Part shown: one piece after another, positions 1 through 9,999 of the stretch
Layout of the letters: every line of letters begins with the position of its first letter
Position numbering within the stretch: the stretch's first letter is position 1
Assembly (NCBI RefSeq): GCF_000340215.1
Contig: NW_006921536.1
Span: 3,467,918 to 3,531,917 of the forward strand
DNA: 64,000 nucleotides
Reading direction: 5' to 3'
Origin: Pseudocercospora fijiensis CIRAD86
Taxonomy: Eukaryota; Ascomycota; Dothideomycetes; Mycosphaerellales; Mycosphaerellaceae
The notes under the pieces: generated by a model
Seen by the model: only the letters and a program-made list of their open reading frames with translations
Told to the model about the DNA's origin: nothing
The model's database searches: none
Position numbers and translations under genes: made by a program

Positions 1-371
1 TTCTTGTAGTCGACGGCTCGCTCGTATTTTGAATCGAACTTATAGGGTTCGATTGTGTCTCCAGCACATGATGGCTGTGCCGACAGCGGGAAGTTGCCCA
101 TGGACGGCTTCCCGCCAGTTCCCGAGTCATGGAGAGCAGAGAATCCAGTCACGTTCGAGAAATCGTATGAGAAGCCTGCAGTATTGGCACCAGATACATC
201 GGCTACTGCCTTAGCCATGCCAAAAGGTAGGGAAGCTCCAGCGAAGACATTGCCGCCATTGTACGACCCTATCAGCGGGTTTACCAAGTTGAAGTTGACG
301 GAAGTGCCTTGAGCTTTTGCGATGGTGCCGAGAGTGAGCAATGCCAGCCCACTACTATAGCCGTGGCACAT
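1..371 (-). CDS. GH92 alpha-1,2-mannosidase, N-terminal part (runs off left edge)
   Basis: Secreted exo-alpha-mannosidase of glycoside hydrolase family 92, which trims alpha-mannosides outside the cell. An open frame of 123 codons starts at the ATG at 371-369 and continues past base 1. Residues 1-22 form a signal peptide ending near AKAQG. The mature start carries the family signature: NPLIGSYNGGNVFAGASLPFG, then TGFSALHDSGTGGKPSMGNF, which form the first strands of the GH92 N-terminal domain. Only about one sixth of a normal 750-800 residue protein is in the window, so catalytic residues cannot be checked. The family call rests on these motifs and is firm; the exact linkage specificity is not. 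Confidence 0.85.
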   Translation of the reverse strand, partial: MCHGYSSGLALLTLGTIAKAQGTSVNFNLVNPLIGSYNGGNVFAGASLPFGMAKAVADVSGANTAGFSYDFSNVTGFSALHDSGTGGKPSMGNFPLSAQPSCAGDTIEPYKFDSKYERAVDYK

Positions 372-787
372 TTTTGACGATGTAGGATCATGAGCCAGAT
401 GAGATGGAGTGACAAGAGATGCTTGGGATGCTTGGAATGCTTGGGATGCTTGGGTATTACAGTTTCATAGCGTGCCATCCTTGGATGCTACACTGCATCT
501 TCGCCTTCCCTGTTCGATGCGCGATCTTGGACGATCTCCCGGGGTGGAGGCAAGAGGGGCTGACATGTCGGAATTATCGGATGCCCTCGACATCATAGAG
601 AATATTGGTATACGGCAGAGTCTTCAGCTGACATGTCATGAATGGTGAATGAGAGAGAGAACGGAGCAGTCGGCGGAATTTCGTGGCGTCAATGCCGTCA
701 CAGCGCAGCCGCAGGGCAGGGCAGGGTGCATTGTTAGAGAGAGCAGAACGAGGCAGATCGTTGTCGCTGGGTCTTTAGAGATGTCAA
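372..787. other. Intergenic, contains a short minisatellite
   Basis: This lies upstream of the GH92 gene and downstream of the NmrA-like gene. Bases 418-453 are four tandem 9-bp units of GATGCTTGG (one unit starts AATG). No gene is supported here. Confidence 0.6.
418..453. repeat. 4 x 9-bp minisatellite
   Basis: Four consecutive copies of GATGCTTGG with one substitution in the third copy. It lies about 50 bp upstream of the GH92 start codon. Confidence 0.85.
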
Positions 788-1773
788 CTACAACCATAGA
801 CTCTTGTTATCCATCGCAAAATCGCGAAACGTACGAGGCATATTGCCCGTAACCCTCTGCACCACATTAGTTGGCTCTGCTCCATGCCCATTTGCGACTG
901 CCACATCCAGATCGGCAAGATATTCTGCCATTTCCTTTGATACCCCATTCGCCGCCAAGAGTTGTCTGAAATCGCTATGAGAAAGCTTCACATGTTCTAT
1001 AACTTTACCAAGCACTTCACTGAGAATCTCGGCAACCTGGAGATCTTTAGTCCACTACATGCGCAGAACGAACAGCAGCGCTCACCTCGTCGTAGCTGAG
1101 AGACTCTCCACCTGTAATGATGTGATCTGTGTTGTGCGGCTGCTCATCTATCAGAGCCCGGTACCCCGTTGCAGCAATGTCTCTTGCCGAAATGAATGGC
1201 AAGCGGCCATCTTCTGCCGCGGAATAGATTTTGCCTTCTTCTCGGATCGTTTTGAGGCTGTACGATTCGATGAAGTTTTCTAAGATGATCAGCTTGACAA
1301 TTTCGTAGATGGTGAGGACCAATACCCATGAAAAAGTGTGGACGCAACACAGTCCACTCGATTTCGTTGCGCTGTCCCAGTATCTTGAGCTCCTCATGCG
1401 TGCGGCCATTCAACGGCCCGCCAGCTGATATCTCCCAAGCACTGACTAGCACGAAACGCTTGACGCCTCTCCTGCGTGCAAAGTCTACGAAGCGTAGGAC
1501 GAGTTGGCTAACGTTCATGACATCAAGCCCTACGAGGTAGGCCGCTGTAATCGGCGAGGCTTTTGCTTGAGCGTGAGCGAATGGCAGTTCGAAGGTCAAC
1601 TGATCGGTCCAATCAAAGCGCACAGTTGGATATGGAGAGTCGTCTTTAGGCCTCCGGGAAGCAACCAGAATAGGATATATCTGCTTGTTAGCCTGGTCTG
1701 AGGTCGATGAATGCAGCATCCGGCTTAGATGCGAAGCAGTCTTGCCATTGGAACCTGTAATGAGAATCGTCAT
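788..1773 (-). CDS. NmrA-like / ergot-alkaloid-dehydrogenase-type NAD(P)-binding protein
   Basis: Atypical short-chain oxidoreductase resembling EasG/festuclavine dehydrogenase and NmrA proteins. Exons on the minus strand are 1773-1326, 1279-1086 and 1036-788, giving 296 residues; introns of 46 and 49 nt restore the frame. The N-terminal Rossmann motif is ITGSNGKTASHL. Later hallmarks are WTVLRPHFFMENF (joined across intron 1), GKIYSAAEDGRLPFISARDI and LSYDEVAEILSEVLG (joined across intron 2), in the order seen in EasG-like proteins. No other alkaloid gene is nearby, so substrate and pathway are unknown and a stand-alone quinone or iminium reductase is equally possible. Family confidence is high and function confidence is low. 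Confidence 0.82.
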
Positions 1774-2850
1774 TGTGCCTGGAACTCTACCCGGCTACAA
1801 CAGCGTGTCATCGCGTTTGGTGTTCATGAACGGAGGCAGCCAGCGAAGTTATACTTCTTGTTCCAAGCTATAGCTTAGCTTGGCATACCAACTGCAAAGT
1901 GTCATCGATCTCGCAAAGTCAGGCTCAAGCTCAAATCGGATGTTCCGCGAGCGGCATTCTGCATATGGATCGTGTTCGCATCGGCAGTCACCACCAAGAA
2001 AGCCAACACAGTTCCGCGCACTAGTCTTCGGTGACTCCACGAAGCACCAAAGCAGTGTATACCGCCTATGTCGTACTGTTTTGGATGCCGGCAGCCTGGC
2101 GTCTTATTGTAGCACCATGTAACAAGTAATATCACGAAGACTGTTATCGCTGCTTCCAAGCCAACGCTCTTCTCTTGAAGCTATATTACGTGTTTGACTT
2201 CACCATATGCATGCGTTGGCAGCGGTGAAGATATGCTATGGTACCGAAAAATGGCGTCGAGGCATCACGTTGATGGACGGAAGACTCGCAGATAGATCGT
2301 CGCGTCGTCGTCGTCGTCGTCGTCGGCGGCGGCGTGTTCTCGGAGCCGTATGGGTTTGTAATGATAGTCTCGCATCTTCGGCCAGGGCAGGAATGTCGAT
2401 ATGGGCGCGTTGAACTCGGCTCGGGAGCAGACTGATTGTTGTGAACGTGTAAAGCGTCGTGGCAAGATGAGAAGACATGGGAATCAGCACGCACACGCTC
2501 CCGCTCCCGCTCACGGCGGTCATGGACGATTGAGGTTGATTTTGATGTCACCGTCGTTGTAGCCGCATTGTTTGCCCGGTTAAGGGCCATGCTTTGCGGA
2601 GAGACAGACCGGGGGTGACTCCACTTTAACGTCCTGAAACGGAGAGACGGGAGGCACCCGGGAAAGAGCGACTGTGGCTGAGGCGGCTTGAGGCATCGGG
2701 AAGCTTCCAGTCCGCGCGCTGCTGCCCATGCCATGCTATGCCGCATGCGCTGTCGGTTGACATGATATTTGCCAGATGCAATGTCGTGATGGTCTCGGAC
2801 ATTATCGAGCGCTGTCAGCGTGGGTCACTTGCCAATGTGGCGGCACGATC
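1774..2850. other. Intergenic, about 1.1 kb
   Basis: Divergent upstream region between the NmrA-like gene (minus) and the Zn2Cys6 gene (plus). It contains a GTC/GGC trinucleotide run at 2298-2334. The open frames across that run are arginine/aspartate repeats and are not convincing genes. Confidence 0.5.
2298..2334. repeat. (GTC)n/(GGC)n trinucleotide run
   Basis: About ten GTC units pass into GGC units. It lies some 500 bp upstream of the Zn2Cys6 factor. Confidence 0.85.
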
Positions 2851-4443
2851 ATGTCGACATCCAAACGACAGCGCATTACCCAAGGTAGCTGCTGGTGCTG
2901 CAAGAAGCGAAGGGTGAAATGTGATTTAGTCCGACCAACGTGCGGCCGCTGTGAGTCGACGGCGCAGGTATGCGGCTACGGCGCGGCTCCATTCAAATGG
3001 GTCGGCGGCATGGCTTTACGAGGCAAGAACGCGCCCGCAAATGCCCCGGAAATCTACAACTTCTCTCCTCTGATCACTGCTGCTGCTGCTACTGACACTG
3101 ACTCCTCTGGCCATGGACGTGCGTCGGACGTTGGGCCGTCTAGTCCTGCTCCACCCGCGAACGCCAACGCCACTGGCAATAATGGCAATGGCAATGGCAA
3201 TGGCAATGGCCATGGCCATGGCACTCACGACAGACGGCCGTCCGATGCCACGACCGTGCACGATGACATCGACTTGCTCTCGCCAGCCCCCACCCTGAGC
3301 ATCGTGCCTTCCACGCCGCCGCTGGATGAGTCGTGCCTGATGCCGTATTTCGCTAACGCAGTCCTGCCACGATTCCTGCTCGGCGACGGCATCTTGGCCG
3401 TGGACTACGCCATGATCGCTAAAGACGAATCTCTCCAGCAGGCCGTGCTAGCCATATCGAGAGCTCACTACAACTACCAGGCAAAGTGTGGGGCCAACGA
3501 CTCTGCATTGGTCAGGAACAGCTCGCGCCAAGTCGCCATCACAAGTTTCCGGAAACGCCTGCAGGTCGGCACGTCTGGCGACGATTCAGCCAAGGAATTG
3601 TTCGCCAACAATGTCTTGCTGTGCATGCTCGATGGCATGATCCAGCCCTCGACGGAACTCAATGCATCGAGCATGCATCTGAAGGGCGGCTTTGCCATGC
3701 TGAATCGCTGGTCTTGTACCATCACCAACATGCTTCTCGAAGGTGGACTGCAATCTCATCTGCTGTCCGTCTTCGTCACCATGGATCTGGGAAGCAGTCT
3801 TCTGACTGGTCGGAAGCCTTACTTCGAACCCATCCTCTTCCACATGTTCGCCAATACACAGGCTTGGTGGGGCTACCTGCCCACTGGAGACCGCTTTCTC
3901 ACGCTTCTCAGGACGCTGAACGAGATGGCCGCCTTGGGTGCTGTCGTCTTCGCTCACCTTCCAAGCGGAGACGGCGCATTCTTGGCGGAAAAGTGCTTCC
4001 CGCCTCTGACAGCAGTGCTCGAAGCGCCGCTCCCTGTACATTCTCTAGACGGGATAGACTATCGGAACTGGGTCACGTTCTGCGCACTTTGGGAGGCATG
4101 CTCTTCTATCTACTTCTATCGCGCGCTGGAGCAGCGCACCGTCGACGACGAACTGGTGCAGGCCCACGCCAGAAAAGGAGTATCCACGCTCATCGATGCC
4201 TTGTTGCCTGGTATGCTGCAGCACTGTCTCGTTCTGCCTATGCTGGTCATCGGCGCACATTGCATCCACTCTCAGGACCGGAAAGCGATTGTCGACGCTT
4301 TATCTCCAACAGTCTCATATCTCGCCTTTGGAAATCTGCCCTTGATGGTCGATTTCCTGAAGGGCAGTTGGGAGAAGTCCGATTTTCACTCGACTTGGTG
4401 GGAGACCTTCCATGATATCTCGGACAGAGTATTTCTGTTCTGA
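2851..4443 (+). CDS. Zn(II)2Cys6 binuclear-cluster transcription factor
   Basis: Fungal transcriptional regulator, nuclear. No intron is needed: 530 residues from the ATG at 2851. An in-frame ATG at 2776 would add 25 residues, but 2851 places the cluster near the N-terminus as usual. The DNA-binding domain at residues 12-40 is complete, with six cysteines spaced C-x2-C-x6-C-x6-C-x2-C-x6-C and the basic segment KKRRVK. Residues 50-140 are low complexity, with an Asn-Gly run encoded by a hexanucleotide repeat. The C-terminal 350 residues are helical and resemble the fungal-specific Fungal_trans_2 region. The APC permease gene starts 347 bp downstream on the same strand, a common regulator/transporter arrangement. 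The target genes are unknown. Confidence 0.88.
   Translation: MSTSKRQRITQGSCWCCKKRRVKCDLVRPTCGRCESTAQVCGYGAAPFKWVGGMALRGKNAPANAPEIYNFSPLITAAAATDTDSSGHGRASDVGPSSPAPPANANATGNNGNGNGNGNGHGHGTHDRRPSDATTVHDDIDLLSPAPTLSIVPSTPPLDESCLMPYFANAVLPRFLLGDGILAVDYAMIAKDESLQQAVLAISRAHYNYQAKCGANDSALVRNSSRQVAITSFRKRLQVGTSGDDSAKELFANNVLLCMLDGMIQPSTELNASSMHLKGGFAMLNRWSCTITNMLLEGGLQSHLLSVFVTMDLGSSLLTGRKPYFEPILFHMFANTQAWWGYLPTGDRFLTLLRTLNEMAALGAVVFAHLPSGDGAFLAEKCFPPLTAVLEAPLPVHSLDGIDYRNWVTFCALWEACSSIYFYRALEQRTVDDELVQAHARKGVSTLIDALLPGMLQHCLVLPMLVIGAHCIHSQDRKAIVDALSPTVSYLAFGNLPLMVDFLKGSWEKSDFHSTWWETFHDISDRVFLF
3174..3222 (+). repeat. GGCAAT hexanucleotide repeat inside the Zn2Cys6 gene
   Basis: Tandem GGCAAT/GGCCAT units encode alternating Gly-Asn and Gly-His. 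Because the unit is a multiple of three, copy-number change would keep the frame. Confidence 0.85.
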
Positions 4444-4790
4444 TCACGATTTTAACGAAGGCGGTCTATGATCTCGCTAACTCCGTGCGTGTCTTATTCA
4501 ACCGCTTGACGCTCCTTTAGAAGCCTTTCGCCAAGCACCGCAAGCTTTCGGGACCTCGGAAGGCCACAAGCGGACTGCAGGAAAGAGCTAACTCAGAGAG
4601 GCATCATTCTTGTCACGGCGATGACCAATATATATGGCTTGTCGTTGCGTCGCCGATCTCTCATTATTGGTGCGCTGCGCAGAGAGTATCCTTTAATCCT
4701 TCATTTGTGACGGTACATATATCATAAAGGCGGAGATGTGCGGTCTTGGTTGGAGGGTGTGTTCCACCAGAATCGCGGACTCCGATCGCA
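4444..4790 (+). other. Intergenic between regulator and permease
   Basis: 347 bp, presumably the permease promoter. A TATATA-like stretch lies at 4628-4634. No other feature was seen. Confidence 0.4.
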
Positions 4791-6520
4791 ATGTCAACGA
4801 CGCCGCACGAGAAGCTGGGAGGCAGACAGCATGATGCCGACACGAAGATTGAATCAAACACGCTCGAACCGACGACAGATGTCAGTCTGGAAGCATTAGG
4901 CTACCAAGCCCAATTGCGCAGGAACAGAGGACTATACACGATTTTGTTTCAAGTCCTGGTAAAAGCATCTGACGTCTATGGTCTTCTTCCAGGCAGCTGA
5001 CGCACCATTCGACAGGCCATCACTGCTGTGCCATTCGGAGAAGGTAGTGCTATCTTCAGTGCTATCTATGGAGGCGGACAGCTTCCCTACTTTGTGGGAT
5101 GGATTGTCGTTAGTGCTCTCGACCAATGCATGGCTATGTCGTAAGTTTTGGTTGTTCCATGAGGAAGGCCGTTTCATGGGCTCACCAATCGCCAGTCTCT
5201 CTGAGTTGGCCTCACGCTTCCCAACAACAGCAGGTCCGTACTACTGGTCATATCAGCTCGCCACTGTCCGCTTTGGCGAGGGCAGCCGAGCAGCTGAAGT
5301 TCTATCATTCATTACTGGTTGGACTTGGCTTGTGGGCAATTGGACTATAGCTCTCTCAGTCAACTTTGGCACCGCGAGCTTCATTGCTGGAACAGCGACG
5401 ATCTACCACCCAGACTGGTCAGCGACAGCATGGGAGCTGCTTCTCATCTTCTACGCCATCTGCCTGATCACTTTTCTAGTCTGTGGGTTTGGCAACCGTA
5501 TCTTGCCTTACGTTGATGCAGTTGCTAGCGTGTGGAATCTGGTCACCATTCTGATCGTGTTCATCGCTCTTTCTGCGACAGCCAAAGTCGGTCGACATGA
5601 CGCCGCAACTGGTCTCGGCGGCTACGACAAATCGCTTTCTGGCTGGGACGACTTCTCTTTCTTTATTGGACTTCTACCAGCGGCATATACCTTTGCAGCG
5701 ATCGGCATGATTACCGTCATGGCAGAAGAGTGTCACGAGCCTGCAGTGGAACTTCCCAAAGCACTTTCTCTCGTTGTGCCAATCTCTGGAGTAGCAGGCT
5801 TGTTCTTCATTCTTCCCATCTGCTTCACGCTACCACCACTCGAAGATATTTTCAACGCGCCACTCGGTCAAGCTCTGCCTTACATCTTCCATGTCGTGAT
5901 GGGCTCACGAGCAGGAGGTCTGGCTCTGATGTTCTTTATCCTCGGCGTAGCGATGTTCTGCTCCATCAGCATCACGACTGCAGCTTCAAGAACGGCATGG
6001 GCATTCGCTCGGGACCACGCTGTTCCACTCTCGCGAGTCTGGTCCAAACTTGCATTCAACGACACTCCCATTCCTGCATTGGCTCTTACGACCATTGTGC
6101 AGATGTTGCTTGGACTCATAAACCTTGGCAGCACAGCAGCTTTCACAGCCTTCATCTCGGTCGGTGTCATTGGACTCGCAGCATCTTATGGCATTCCTAT
6201 CCTTATGTCCGTACTTTCAGCGCGTGAAGCGGTGTCGACTGCGCCCTTCAGATTTCCGGCTCCAGTGGGATGGTTTGTGAACATCATCTCCATCCTCTGG
6301 ATCAGCTTTCAATTAGTGCTGTTCAGCATGCCGACTGCGTTACCGGTGACTTTGACGACGATGAACTGGGCTAGCGTCGTGTTCGTCGGATTTATGGTCC
6401 TGAGCGCCATCTATTACGTGCTCTTTGCGCGAAGAGGTAAGTCAAGAGAAGACAAATGCGTAGCCAGCGCTGATTTGCCAAAAAGTATACAAGGGACCTC
6501 CAAAATCAGATGGGCTTTAG
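4791..6520 (+). CDS. APC-family amino acid/GABA-type permease
   Basis: Multi-spanning plasma- or vacuolar-membrane transporter of the amino acid/polyamine/choline family, related to fungal Uga4-like permeases. Exons are 4791-4958, 5016-5140, 5196-6436 and 6486-6520, giving 522 residues; introns are 57, 55 and 49 nt. Splicing rebuilds the conserved first helices (VLAITAVPFGEGSAIFSAIY, then LDQCMAMSLSELASRFPTTA), and the last intron replaces a spurious tail with ARRVYKGPPKSDGL. TM1 carries an AVPFGEG motif and the TM6-loop has MAEECHEPAVELPKA, both typical of the family. About 12 hydrophobic segments are visible. The true substrate cannot be told from sequence. The upstream Zn2Cys6 gene may regulate it (inference from position only). 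Confidence 0.88.
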
Positions 6521-7318
6521 TCAAAATAAGCTACTAACTACGAGCAAGGCGAAAAGCATGACACTGCCAAGCGACAACAGCCTGGGTCCCGATGTTAGAC
6601 ATAGTAGGCAGGTCTTGGCCTTTACTTTGAGCAATAGCTTACCCCTTGAGACATTTGCTTAATACCTCCAAGCCTTCGCTTGCAATGGTCGCATTGACGT
6701 GTTGCATACGATCCAGGGAGCCGAGAGCCAAAACAGCCATCCACTCTCCTTTGCCGATTCCCACCTGAGATCACGCCAAAGACACTTCAGCCGCGAACTA
6801 CAACCCACTGCTTTACAGTTCTCGGGACATTAGTGGTTTCGAGTATACTCTGGTGCTGCGTTGTGGCCGTGAAGTTGATCAATCGTAGTCGTGCTTTGAT
6901 TGGACGCTCACAGACGTGAGGACATGCAAACCTTATTCTAATCTTCTGTCGAGCAATCTGCCAAGGAATTATCTGTGAGATAAATAACGTCCTTCGGAAC
7001 ATCAAAAATTTCTTCCTCCTCCATTCACCAGGAGCATTGCAACAAGGTCGATCTCTATTCACCAGCAAAATGTAAAAGAAACCTGGGAAGAAAACTTTTG
7101 CAGACGGCGACCCTGTGAAGGGAGACTTCACTCCTGGCCCAAGCACACCACGCAATTTTGCATCTTTGAGACAGTGGCGTGTGCAAAATCTATCCAGTGA
7201 AGAGTCCAATTCCAGTTGATCTACGACTTCATCCAATTCGGTCGACCTTAGCAGCTTGGGCATTACCACGACTCCAGGCACAACGATTACAGAACCCGAT
7301 CAGACCATCGACATTCTG
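6521..7318. other. Intergenic, about 0.8 kb, no gene supported
   Basis: An open frame on the minus strand across 6787-7281 has no recognisable protein character. Upstream exons of the gene at 7319 could lie here, but none could be fixed. Confidence 0.4.
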
Positions 7319-7723
7319 ATGACCCTGGAATCAGTCGAGACCATAAAATTCTTTGGAATCAACGATGCCCGCTCAAGTGAGATCTGGAAGCGATGGGACC
7401 GAGTCACCTCTGACTTTGAGGATGATTTTGGGACTTTCGTGAGACAGCATCTTCACAATATCGTCAAAGAGGAGAAATGCGATGACGGGCATCCAGATTC
7501 CGACTGGAACCCTGCTCTTCGCAAAATCGGCGCAAATGACGATCTTCGTAATGACCTTGTCGGACGTCCTGAATTTGACGGTGTACGTTGCACCAAATCT
7601 GCCCTCGAGTGGGCTGAGAAGGCTATCGAGTGGCGCTGGAAATGGTTGCTGCATGTGAACAAAGCTTCCAAAGCACGAACTTGGATTTGCCGCCGACTTG
7701 ATATGGCTTCGCCCAATGCCTGA
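7319..7723 (+). CDS. Hypothetical protein, 134 residues
   Basis: Not recognised. The frame is open from 7220, but the first ATG is at 7319. Composition is protein-like: acidic, Trp-rich, with segments WKRWDRVTSDFEDDFGTFVR and SALEWAEKAIEWRWKWLLHV. No signal peptide or membrane span is seen. The in-frame Ser/Thr-rich stretch before 7319 suggests a missing 5' exon. The stop lies only 14 bp before the kinase ATG on the same strand, unusually tight for unrelated fungal genes, so 5' ends here may be mis-set or the two may share a transcript. Confidence 0.45.
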   Translation: MTLESVETIKFFGINDARSSEIWKRWDRVTSDFEDDFGTFVRQHLHNIVKEEKCDDGHPDSDWNPALRKIGANDDLRNDLVGRPEFDGVRCTKSALEWAEKAIEWRWKWLLHVNKASKARTWICRRLDMASPNA

Positions 7724-7737
7724 TCCATCAGGAAGCG

Positions 7738-9197
7738 ATGCTGACTACAGGTCTTCGAACTTTCTCCCGTACGCATAGCAAGAGGCTCTTGTTGAAGATA
7801 CCGTCGCGATTATCCAGACTCGGGAGTCTATTCGGCCATTCTGCAAACCAGCCTAGAAAGTTCTCTACGGCAGGCGCCACAGTCTTTAGCAACGATCACA
7901 AGCTGGAAGAAGAGAATTGGGAATGGTATACTCCTGATGCCTATTTTCCAGTCCGAATACGTCAGGTCTTTCAGTCTCAATATCAAGTCCTTGGAAAGCT
8001 TGGCTACGGAGCACATCCTACAGCATGGCTCAGTCGCGACCTGAAGTATGTTCTACAGCACTACCGCATCCATGATGTATCAGAATACTGAATTTTTGAG
8101 CTTTAGGGAAGGTAAATTCGTCACACTCAAGGTTTGCGAGCGCGACAGCCTCTCTGCCGAGCGCGAAGTTGCGGCGTACGAACATCTGAACTCGATGAAG
8201 ACTACGCATCAAGGAGCCTTACTCGTCCGGGAGCTGTACGATCATTTTCAGATTTCCGGCTCCAATGGTACACACATATGTTTGACTCGGGAACCGTTGG
8301 GAATGAGCTGGAGACCTTGAGGCAACTGATGCCAGGAGAACAATTATCAGCAGATGTTTTGAAAGCCGTCTTAAAACATCTACTGCTTGCACTTGACTTC
8401 TTACACACAGAAGCTAAGATGGTTCACACAGGTGACAAACTTGCAATTCCGTTAACGACCTCGAACTGAAGCTAATTCGTGAGCAGATCTCCAAGAAAGG
8501 AACATACATTTTCGCATCGAGGATCTTACTATTCTAGAAGACTTCGAGAAGATTGAGCAAGCTAGTCCGAGTGCCCGTAAGATTGATGGGGATCGGATCA
8601 TATACGAGTCTCGAGGCCTTAGGATGCCCAAGAGTACTGGACGACCAGTACTCTGTGATTTTGGTGAAGCTCGTTTCGGCAAGTCGTCTTACACTGATGA
8701 CATTCAACCTTACATTTATCGAGCTCCGGAGATAATCCTAGATATAGCGTGGTCCTATCCTGCTGATATCTGGAATGTCGGGGTCATGGTATGCCTTACT
8801 CTTCTTCAGATAATTCCGAGTTTCATGATATTTGTCGCTTTCTGACGATGCACAGGCATGGGACTTGTTTGAGAGATCGCAGCTTTTCAATGCCCGGGGA
8901 CCTGATGGCGAACAGTCGAGCTTGTATCATCTGGCGCAGATGGTTGCGATCCTGGGACCACCCCCAATCGAGTATCTCCAACGCACTGAAACGTCTCGGC
9001 AACATTTTGAGACCGACGGCACCTGGAAGGCTCCTGCTTCCATTCCAGACAGGACACTAGATACACTTGAAGGAAGACTTGATGGGAAGGAGAATATAAT
9101 CTTCCTGGACTTCATCCGCAAAATGCTACAGTGGGTCCCAGAGGAACGGCACACGGCGAAGCAACTACTTGAGGATCCCTGGCTCACTTCGGTATGA
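7738..9197 (+). CDS. SRPK-like serine/threonine protein kinase with an apparent 1-nt frameshift
   Basis: Fungal SR-protein-kinase-like family. Exons are 7738-8045, 8107-8431, 8487-8788 and 8856-9197; introns are 61, 55 and 67 nt. The basic N-terminus is followed by FPVRIRQVFQSQYQVLGKLG, a glycine loop (LGYGAHPTAWL), the lysine strand (VTLKVCERD), catalytic loop HTDLQERNI, DFG (VLCDFGEARFG), the APE-equivalent YRAPEIILD and ADIWNVGVMAWDLFE across intron 3. In exon 2, near 8311, the frame running through EPLGMS stops at 8318-8320, while the homologous continuation ETLRQLMPGEQLSADVLKAV is in the neighbouring frame; one extra base would restore the protein. This is either a young pseudogene, a sequencing indel or programmed shift. 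All catalytic motifs are otherwise present. Confidence 0.72.
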
Positions 9198-9999
9198 TCT
9201 GACGCACGATGGTACAATATTACCCTCTTTGTACTGGACCGACTAGAGGTTCTGGCGATAGAGGTCTCTGCGAACATACGAATCTCCACTCAGAAATTGG
9301 AGCCGCGGCACAGCTTGATCGGGCGAGTCGGTAGAAAGTTTCAGGACCGCATCCTGCTCACCATGCATGCATTCGATGTACCCCAATAGGACGGGAAATC
9401 CATTCTTGTGCAGTCCGATATCTCCAAGGTGAGCCATCAGAGAACTCTAAAATCGAAGGTTTCGTGGCGCAGAGTGTGCGGAAGAATGGAGAGATGGCTT
9501 TGAGGTCGGGGATATCAGGGATTTGATGAGTTTGCTTGAGGAGATGCAGGGTAGTGGGCCTGGATGGAGGTGAAGGGCGAGGAGATTGATGCACTCTCTT
9601 TTGAAGCAGCTCTGATTCTCTGATGGCTGCCGAGGGCCAAACAGCAGAATGATAGAAAGAGAACTTTGGAATCAACAGCTGTCCTAATCTGTGCACTGGA
9701 CAGGTGTCATTTCCTGACATTTGTAACATGAGCAGCCTCGAGTGTGTAAGGTCCGCATTGAAACTGGGTCGAATGTCAATTATAGCATTTATACGCTTCC
9801 AATCGAGCCATAACGGTCGTTCATAATACAGTACCTATCGATTCATGCGCTTTCACGCTTCCGCCCACCCTCCAAAACGCCGACTCTCCACTCCAATGCT
9901 CAGTAATACATGGGGGTATCGAGAGCGAGCGCGGTACATCCTATCCCCTTTCTATCGACCATACCATTGACCATGCTATGGACCATACTATGGACCATA
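9198..9999. other. Intergenic, convergent, about 0.8 kb
   Basis: It lies between the 3' ends of the kinase (plus) and CAF1 (minus). Two minus-strand open frames (9243-9437 and 9358-9729) have no recognisable content and are not annotated. At 9973-10001 the block GACCATACTAT occurs in tandem near-copies just past the CAF1 stop. Confidence 0.4.

Noticed and set aside
2186..2746. Open frames on both strands over the GTC repeat
   Set aside because: They are generated by the trinucleotide run (poly-Arg/poly-Asp) and have no domain.
3486..4415. 309-codon open frame on the plus strand
   Set aside because: It overlaps the Zn2Cys6 gene in another phase and lacks protein-like composition.
9243..9729. 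Two minus-strand frames of 64 and 123 codons
   Set aside because: No recognisable family, signal peptide or consistent splice joining them; probably chance.
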